From contig DAOVDN010000027.1 in the NCBI GenBank assembly GCA_030669465.1, forward strand, positions 1 through 8,876: a DNA stretch of 8,876 bases. The letters are read 5' to 3'. This document shows, piece by piece, positions 4,850 through 8,876 of this stretch (within the stretch, counting starts at the first letter, position 1; each line of letters begins with the position of its first letter). This DNA comes from Desulfobacterales bacterium. GTDB lineage: Bacteria; Desulfobacterota; Desulfobacteria; Desulfobacterales; ETH-SRB1. Below the pieces are notes generated by a model. It was not told where the DNA came from. It saw nothing but the letters and a program-made list of their open reading frames with translations, and ran no database searches. A program made the translations under genes and the position numbers.

Positions 4850-6661
4850 CTATTTTTCAGCCCTCTTTTTTAACTCCTGTACACGCTGATTGTAATATGA
4901 AATAACCTCTCTCCTGTTCAACATGCCGATAAGTATGCCATGATCATCATCTCTTACTACAGGAAGGCTGTCGATATTTCTTGTAGTAAACTTTTTAAGC
5001 ACAGAGTTCAGATCATCTGATGGAGACGTTACAATTATATCAGAGGTGGCAATATCTTTCATGACTACAAGATATTCGATTTCCTGTGAAAAGAGTACCC
5101 CTCTGATATCATTGCTGGAGAATATTCCGACCAGTCTTTCATATTTATCAATAACAGGAAAATAACACTGTTTTGTCTCAGAAAAAAATTTCTTAAACTC
5201 CACAAAAGTCATATCCTGCGGAATAAGAGTTACCTTTTTCACAATGTGCGATAGGTCTTTAACCCTTATGGCCTGCAATATGTCAATCATGAATTCTCCT
5301 GCATGTGCAAGAGAGTTGACCCTGCCTTTGACCTGCTTTTCATAAATCGTCCATTTCCGTGCTGCAAGGTAAGATACCGAACATACCAGGAGGCTGGGCA
5401 GAAGAAGATGATATGAATTGGTCATTTCGCTTACAAATATAATTGTTGAAACCGGAGTATTTGATACAGCGGTAAAAAAGCCCGCCATGCCGACTATAAC
5501 AAAAGCGCCGGGCTCAGTTACAATACCCGGCATGATCTGGTGAAATATTTTTCCAACCACACCACCTGTTGCTCCTCCTATTACAACTGACGGGCCAAAG
5601 ACACCTCCACTTCCCCCTGACCCTATGGAAAATGATGTGGTGATTATTTTGCCAACGGCAAGAAAGAACAAAAACGGGATCGTCAGTTCATTGTGAATCG
5701 CTTTCTGGGCAAATCCATACCCAAAAGCCAGTGTCTGTGGCAAAAAGTAACCTATTATTCCTGTACAAAGTCCTCCGATAGCAGGCTTTATATGATTCGG
5801 AATATTTATTGATTTAAAAAGTCTGGTTATCCCATAAAACGATTTGATGTAAAAAACACCTGTAATCACAAGAACAAGGGCGAGAAGAATATAAGGTCCT
5901 AACTCTAACGGGTTGCGGAATATAAAATCAGGAGATTCAAACAGAGATCCCCATCCGAACACCAGACAGAACAGGCAGTAGGCAACCACTGAGGAGATCC
6001 CTGCAGGTATTATTACCTCGGATTCAAACTCAGGATCCCTGTAGAGTACTTCAGCGGCAAAAAGAGCGCCGGCCAGAGGCGCTCTGAAGATACTACCTAC
6101 CCCGGCCCCTATTCCCGCAGCCATCATTATCCTGCGTTCCCGATCCGACAGCTTTAATTTTGTTGCCAGAAATGAACCAAACCCCGCTCCAATCTGTGCT
6201 ATTGGACCTTCCCTTCCCCCTGAACCGCCGGTTGTAAGAGTAAGAGCAGAGGCTATGGTTTTGATAATCGGAACCCTGCTCCGGACAAAACCACCTTTTC
6301 TGTGGTATGCGTCAATAGCAGCATCAGTACCGTGCCCTTCAGCTTCCGGAGCAAAGGTATATACAAGCCATCCGCTCAGGATACCGCCAAGAGCGGGAAG
6401 AAATAAAAGAATTAAGCGATTAAACTGGGTGTCTGTGGGTGGGAGAAGATGATATTCGCCGGCAGGGGAAGGAGGCCTGTAGCCTGCTGCAAGATCCATA
6501 AAATAATGAAGACCGAGCTGGCAGAGATAATGAAAAACAATAGAGCCAAGACCGGCTATAATACCTATTAATACAAAGCAAAAGGTCCATTTGCCGGCAA
6601 GGGCAATACTGACATATCTCTCTTTGCCGGCAATAGCTTCAAAGCTTTTTTTTAATCCCAC
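4850..6661 (-). CDS. ClC-family chloride channel/transporter with C-terminal CBS pair
   Basis: This is an inner-membrane anion channel or H+/anion exchanger of the ClC family, normally a dimer with one pore per subunit. The membrane domain (about 25-445) shows GGREGPIAQIGAG (about 148-160) with the gating glutamate E151, GSGGSGGVFGP (about 347-357) of the anion site, and a tyrosine at Y440 where the pore tyrosine is expected. The first selectivity motif is GHGT (109-112) instead of GSGIP, as in a subset of bacterial members. At the helix-H site the sequence is PLAGALFAAEVLY (about 195-207): E204 is kept but the next residue is V205, where exchangers carry the internal proton glutamate. Two CBS domains follow (about 467-525 and 534-595), likely nucleotide-binding regulators. 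The start is GTG at 6661, 12 nt after the aminotransferase stop, with AAGGG overlapping that stop; the two are probably co-transcribed. Confidence 0.92.
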   Translation of the reverse strand: MGLKKSFEAIAGKERYVSIALAGKWTFCFVLIGIIAGLGSIVFHYLCQLGLHYFMDLAAGYRPPSPAGEYHLLPPTDTQFNRLILLFLPALGGILSGWLVYTFAPEAEGHGTDAAIDAYHRKGGFVRSRVPIIKTIASALTLTTGGSGGREGPIAQIGAGFGSFLATKLKLSDRERRIMMAAGIGAGVGSIFRAPLAGALFAAEVLYRDPEFESEVIIPAGISSVVAYCLFCLVFGWGSLFESPDFIFRNPLELGPYILLALVLVITGVFYIKSFYGITRLFKSINIPNHIKPAIGGLCTGIIGYFLPQTLAFGYGFAQKAIHNELTIPFLFFLAVGKIITTSFSIGSGGSGGVFGPSVVIGGATGGVVGKIFHQIMPGIVTEPGAFVIVGMAGFFTAVSNTPVSTIIFVSEMTNSYHLLLPSLLVCSVSYLAARKWTIYEKQVKGRVNSLAHAGEFMIDILQAIRVKDLSHIVKKVTLIPQDMTFVEFKKFFSETKQCYFPVIDKYERLVGIFSSNDIRGVLFSQEIEYLVVMKDIATSDIIVTSPSDDLNSVLKKFTTRNIDSLPVVRDDDHGILIGMLNRREVISYYNQRVQELKKRAEK

Positions 6662-6673
6662 TCAACCAATCCC

Positions 6674-7996
6674 TTATTCAGCGCTTTTCAGATCTTCCAC
6701 TCCTTGCAGAATAATATCGAACAGTTCTTGAATATCTGTCTCCTCCAGGCATGAAAAGGCTATTCTCAAATTCTTCTTTCCTATTGAAATAAGCCCCACA
6801 CCGTATCTTTCCAGAAGATGGAGTCTTAGAGTTTCAGCATCAACGGACTTTAGTCTGATACACATAAAATAGCCTGAATTAAAGGGATAAACGTCCCAGG
6901 CATCTTTATATTTAGGAGAAAGCAGGACTTCTTTTACACGCTTTGCTCTGTTTTTGAGTATCTCAAATTTCTCGTTTTTTTCTGCGGGATAATTTTCGTG
7001 CCGCATGGACCTCAATACAATAGATTGGCCCAGATGGGAAGCATTGGATATAGAACCCCTTATGCATCCTGCGGTCTTTTTTTCAAGCGCATCATATAAA
7101 GGCCTGTAATCAAGATCGCCCTCGATTTTACACCCGTATGTAATAGAACCCACTCTCAAACCCCAGACATAGTTCTCCTTGGTAGCGCCATCCAGCTTAA
7201 CGGCAAGCAGCCTTGGATGCTGATCACAAAGACGTGCGAAAAGGGATTCTTTCAAGATTCCGTCTTCATAAAAAAGCCCGAAATAGGCATCATCTAAAAC
7301 AACAATTATGTTTGTGCCATTTTCGGCCACATCCGTCAGGATCTTAACAATGCAATTCCCTTCTTCTTCGGTCGCAGTATAGCCTGTGGGGTTATGCGGA
7401 AAATTAAGCAGAACGATGATCTTATCATGTTTTTCAGCCTCCTCCTTGACCCTTTTTTCAAAGGCGGAAAGATTAAATCCGCCGCTTTCTGAAAAGAACG
7501 GATACTGGCTTATTTTTGCCCCTTTTCTTATATTCAGGATCATGTTGTAGTTTCCCCACATCATATCAGGCAGAATAACCACATCGCCGGGGTCTACCCA
7601 GATATCTGCAAATATACTGGCAGCGTGAGTGATGCCGCATGTAATCACAGGAAGACTAATATCTTTACCTGCAAGCGAAGGATTCTTTTCGTAGAGGGAA
7701 TCCTTCCAGATATTTCTTAGAGCCGGAATTCCAAAGGACGGAGCATAGGTTAATGATTCTCTGGCCCGGATATCCTTGATCGCAGCCATAACCGAATCAA
7801 AGCGCATAGTTCTCCCCCGCTCCTTAGCGATCCCGATAGTTGCGTTTAACTTATAGGCTTTTTCCTTTGCCTCCGCACTCTGGCTCAAGATCCCTTTGGG
7901 GAAAAAAAGGTTCTCGCCCATGCGGGACAACATCTCCATAAGATGAGGATTGATCTTTTCAATTGTATTGTTGAGCTGTTTTGCAATAGGATTCAT
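6674..7996 (-). CDS. PLP-dependent aminotransferase, class I/II (fold type I), substrate unknown
   Basis: This cytosolic pyridoxal-phosphate enzyme transfers an amino group between an amino acid and a 2-oxo acid. The active-site residues can be placed: Y84 and the following G89-x4-R94 (TYAPSFGIPALR); NFPHNPTG with N202 near the cofactor O3'; D236 and Y238 in LDDAYFG, binding the pyridine ring; the PLP lysine K273 in DGATKE; R281 in WGLRVGS; and R411 in LRIAFSC, which would hold the substrate carboxylate. At 440 residues it is somewhat longer than aspartate aminotransferase (about 400), with an N-terminal extension containing FFPKGILSQSAEAKEKA that recalls a distinct anaerobe subfamily. The ATG at 7996 has GAGG 10 nt upstream, a mediocre site, and an even weaker possible promoter (TTGAGA 8046-8041, TATATA 8022-8017, 18-nt spacer). 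It leads an operon with the ClC gene; the metabolic reason is unclear. Confidence 0.85.
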   Translation of the reverse strand: MNPIAKQLNNTIEKINPHLMEMLSRMGENLFFPKGILSQSAEAKEKAYKLNATIGIAKERGRTMRFDSVMAAIKDIRARESLTYAPSFGIPALRNIWKDSLYEKNPSLAGKDISLPVITCGITHAASIFADIWVDPGDVVILPDMMWGNYNMILNIRKGAKISQYPFFSESGGFNLSAFEKRVKEEAEKHDKIIVLLNFPHNPTGYTATEEEGNCIVKILTDVAENGTNIIVVLDDAYFGLFYEDGILKESLFARLCDQHPRLLAVKLDGATKENYVWGLRVGSITYGCKIEGDLDYRPLYDALEKKTAGCIRGSISNASHLGQSIVLRSMRHENYPAEKNEKFEILKNRAKRVKEVLLSPKYKDAWDVYPFNSGYFMCIRLKSVDAETLRLHLLERYGVGLISIGKKNLRIAFSCLEETDIQELFDIILQGVEDLKSAE

Positions 7997-8065
7997 AAGT
8001 AAAGAACCTCATATCATATATAAAGAAGAAAAGGGTAATTTCTCAATAATGCCGGGTAATAGCTA

Positions 8066-8137
8066 CTGGGTTCCCGCCTTCGCGGGAATGACGATTGGGT
8101 GTAAGCGCCTGTCATTCCCGCAGAGGCGGGAATCCAG
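8066..8137. repeat. Inverted pair of REP-like palindromes (CTGG-TTCCCGC...GCGGGAA-TGAC)
   Basis: Two 27-bp elements, 8066-8092 and 8111-8137, are reverse complements at 24 of 27 positions, separated by 18 nt. Each is itself a hairpin: TTCCCGC-CTTC-GCGGGAA on the left and ATTCCCGC-AGAG-GCGGGAAT on the right. Such TTCCCGC/GCGGGAA units are well-known dispersed intergenic palindromes; translated, they give the spurious VIPAKAGTQ peptide often seen in false ORFs. The pair could cap or stabilise transcripts, but here it most likely reflects a mobile REP/MITE-type repeat. Confidence 0.85.
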
Positions 8138-8280
8138 GGAATAGTCGCACGCGCAGCGCAGGCGCTTGCGCCGCGTGAAATATGATTTACCCCAACTTAT
8201 TGAGAACTTACGGAAAAGGTCTGTAAAAACAGTAATTCTTACAACTTGGAAGGGAAAAATGTCAAGGGAAAAGAGATCGG
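8138..8280. other. Gene-free spacer with a GC-rich imperfect palindrome
   Basis: Together with the REP pair this makes a 340-bp gene-free stretch upstream of the aminotransferase. At 8148-8177 a GC-rich segment has outer arms CACGCG and CGCGTG and an internal GGCGC-TT-GCGCC hairpin (8161-8172), unlike the AT-rich flanks. It adjoins the REP pair and may be part of the same inserted block. The rest (8178-8280) shows nothing beyond a short CTGT-AAAA-ACAG palindrome at 8221-8232, whose spacing is wrong for a LexA box. Confidence 0.4.
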
Positions 8281-8315
8281 AAATAAAAACCCCGCCCTGA
8301 AATTGAGCGGGGTTT
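8281..8315 (-). terminator. Rho-independent terminator of the PxxKW gene
   Basis: On the minus strand AAACCCCGC (8315-8307) pairs perfectly with GCGGGGTTT (8295-8287) around an 11-nt loop. The stem is followed by TTATTT, giving a T-rich run. It begins 21 bases after the stop codon of the cysteine-rich gene, the expected position for its terminator. Confidence 0.85.
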
Positions 8316-8336
8316 ACCAGTAAATCGAAAGCATCA

Positions 8337-8615
8337 TTACCTGTTTCCTCTCTTGGATGCTTTGAGCGGATTGAGCTTCGCTCTTGCTGCAGAAGAAGAC
8401 GAGACAACATGAGATGCGAGGTTACAACTCCCGCTTTTCCATTTTAACGAAGGATCAGGACATGCAGTGCAGTACCAGCCGGACGAGAACTCAGCGCTAC
8501 GATTGCAGCCGCTACACTGCTCTACGATCTCATGGCAAATCCCGCCATTGTAAGAACACCCATTCGTTGTCATAAAAGGGCAATCCATACCCTTTCTAAT
8601 AGTTGTACAGTCCAT
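8337..8615 (-). CDS. PxxKW-type cysteine-rich small protein, function unknown
   Basis: The 92-residue product contains nine cysteines (3, 12, 20, 27, 34, 37, 49, 52, 64) in a pattern with C34-x2-C37 and C49-x2-C52 pairs. It also has the P55-S-L-K-W59 signature followed by KSGSCNLASH, matching what I recall as the PxxKW cysteine-rich family of anaerobes, mostly Desulfobacterota. There is no signal peptide or membrane segment; the tail (76-92) is basic. The cysteines suggest zinc or Fe-S binding, but no function is established. The open frame extends 34 codons upstream to 8717, yet that start lies between the -35 and -10 of the promoter, so it cannot be used from that transcript. The ATG at 8615 has a near-perfect Shine-Dalgarno sequence, hence the shorter call. 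It is monocistronic, with its own promoter, leader hairpin and terminator. Confidence 0.82.
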   Translation of the reverse strand: MDCTTIRKGMDCPFMTTNGCSYNGGICHEIVEQCSGCNRSAEFSSGWYCTACPDPSLKWKSGSCNLASHVVSSSSAARAKLNPLKASKRGNR

Positions 8616-8629
8616 TGGAATCACCTCCT
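8616..8629 (-). promoter_or_regulatory. Near-perfect Shine-Dalgarno that fixes the start of the PxxKW gene
   Basis: The minus strand reads AAAGGAGGTGATTCC before the ATG at 8615. AGGAGGTGAT is an uninterrupted complement of the 3' end of 16S rRNA as known from bacteria generally, at about 5 nt spacing. Such extended complementarity suggests high translation and clearly favours this start over the upstream ATG at 8717. Confidence 0.9.
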
Positions 8630-8648
8630 TTTGGTCTATTAAAACATC

Positions 8649-8682
8649 AAAAAAGGCCTGAGGACATCTGTCCACGGCCTTT
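8649..8682 (-). promoter_or_regulatory. Terminator-like hairpin in the 5' leader (possible attenuator)
   Basis: On the minus strand AAAGGCC (8682-8676) pairs with GGCCTTT (8658-8652). An inner GGAC/GTCC stem (8673-8670 with 8665-8662) sits across a small internal loop, and the outer 3' arm runs into TTTTTT (8654-8649). It lies between the promoter and the Shine-Dalgarno sequence, beginning only about 7 nt after the expected transcription start. It has the form of an intrinsic terminator, so it could attenuate the gene; alternatively it protects the 5' end of the mRNA. CCTTTT in its 3' side could also pair with AAAAGG next to the ribosome site. Confidence 0.6.
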
Positions 8683-8695
8683 AGAAAGCTTGCAG

Positions 8696-8724
8696 TGTAT
8701 AATCGAGCAAATATCAATTGTCAA
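8696..8724 (-). promoter_or_regulatory. Sigma-70 promoter of the PxxKW gene
   Basis: On the minus strand a perfect TTGACA (8724-8719) is followed after exactly 17 nt by TATACA (8701-8696). It is the best promoter in the window. Transcription should begin near 8689, giving a leader of roughly 75 nt before the ATG at 8615. Confidence 0.75.
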
Positions 8725-8795
8725 CCAAAAAATTGGAGTATGGGATTCATCCGAACCAGATAGGCCAATGGAAGAAAAAAGCAGATCGGCAAGCT
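8721..8795 (+). pseudogene. Relic of an IS3-family transposase OrfA helix-turn-helix
   Basis: In the frame starting at 8721 the plus strand reads STKKLEYGIHPNQIGQWKKK and then ADRQAS. The string YGIHPNQIGQWKK closely matches the recognition-helix part of IS3-type OrfA (HTH_Tnp_1), where (Y/F)-(G/E)-V-HPNQI-x-QWKK is characteristic. Neither the N-terminal half of OrfA upstream nor the coiled-coil part and OrfB downstream is present; the frame loses all resemblance after about 8795 and stops at 8844. It is therefore a fragment, not a functional gene. Its left edge overlaps the -35 box of the PxxKW promoter on the other strand. The match is short, so a chance resemblance is not excluded. Confidence 0.55.
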
Positions 8796-8876
8796 TCAGG
8801 TGGAAGTGGGGTGATTAAAAAAACGGTGGGCTACACGGCATGGTAGAGTACACCTGAAATGATCGTATAACCTGTC
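8796..8876. other. Right-edge sequence with nothing recognised
   Basis: No gene, hairpin or promoter can be supported here. The frame continuing from the OrfA relic reads GGSGVIKKTVGYTAW and then stops (TAG 8844); I recognise no family in it. Confidence 0.4.

Noticed and set aside
8221..8232. LexA-like CTGT...ACAG palindrome
   Set aside because: The spacer is only 4 nt, whereas LexA boxes of the CTGT/ACAG type need about 8 nt, and no SOS gene follows.
8063..8410. Minus-strand open frame of 115 codons
   Set aside because: It reads through the terminator and the REP pair (giving the typical VIPAKAGTQ peptide) and overlaps the PxxKW gene in another frame.
8616..8717. N-terminal extension of the PxxKW protein to the ATG at 8717
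   Set aside because: That ATG lies between the promoter's -35 and -10 boxes, the extension encodes the leader hairpin, and the ATG at 8615 has a near-perfect Shine-Dalgarno sequence.
8603..8818. Plus-strand open frame of 71 codons
   Set aside because: It is antisense to the PxxKW leader and promoter and in a different frame from the IS3 OrfA-like peptide; no family resemblance.

Overview
The window looks like a chromosomal segment of an anaerobic, moderately AT-rich bacterium of the Desulfobacterota, probably Desulfobacterales (sulfate reducers). This is an inference from three things: a cysteine-rich PxxKW-type small protein, an ECF sigma / zinc-finger anti-sigma / LTxxQ-type sensor trio, and intergenic spacers packed with short dispersed palindromes. 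No RNA gene or CRISPR array is visible.

Layout. Positions 1-1389 (minus strand) are the start of a division/cell-wall (dcw) cluster: mraZ, then rsmH, whose last few codons run off the left edge. Three TGG-type boxes spaced exactly 10 bp apart lie just upstream of mraZ and overlap a plausible promoter, so MraZ probably controls its own operon. Positions 1390-2043 hold no gene, only repeats: two good hairpins and a 28-bp inverted repeat built from AAGTGA/CTAAAGT words. Positions 2044-3021 (plus) encode a TauE/SafE-type anion exporter with a long central loop. Positions 3167-4634 (plus) are a tight three-gene operon: an ECF sigma factor, a zinc-finger anti-sigma factor and a small single-TM LTxxQ/metal-sensor-like protein.

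That operon converges on a minus-strand pair separated by a large nested palindrome (4710-4835). The pair is a fold-type-I PLP aminotransferase (7996-6674) followed 12 nt later by a ClC-family chloride channel/transporter with two C-terminal CBS domains (6661-4850). Upstream of the aminotransferase is a 340-bp spacer with an inverted pair of REP-like palindromes. Then comes a 92-residue cysteine-rich PxxKW protein (8615-8337, minus) with a complete visible expression unit: promoter TTGACA-17-TATACA, a leader hairpin followed by six U, a near-perfect Shine-Dalgarno sequence and an intrinsic terminator. The right edge carries what looks like a short relic of an IS3-family transposase OrfA helix-turn-helix.

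How the parts relate. mraZ-rsmH is housekeeping. The ECF operon is a self-contained envelope or metal stress switch whose targets may include the co-oriented exporter upstream, though no promoter signature shows this. The ClC protein keeps the gating glutamate but has valine where exchangers carry the internal proton glutamate. The most unusual small-scale features are the terminator-like hairpin at the very 5' end of the PxxKW transcript, and the sigma-factor start codon lying inside a dispersed repeat word.
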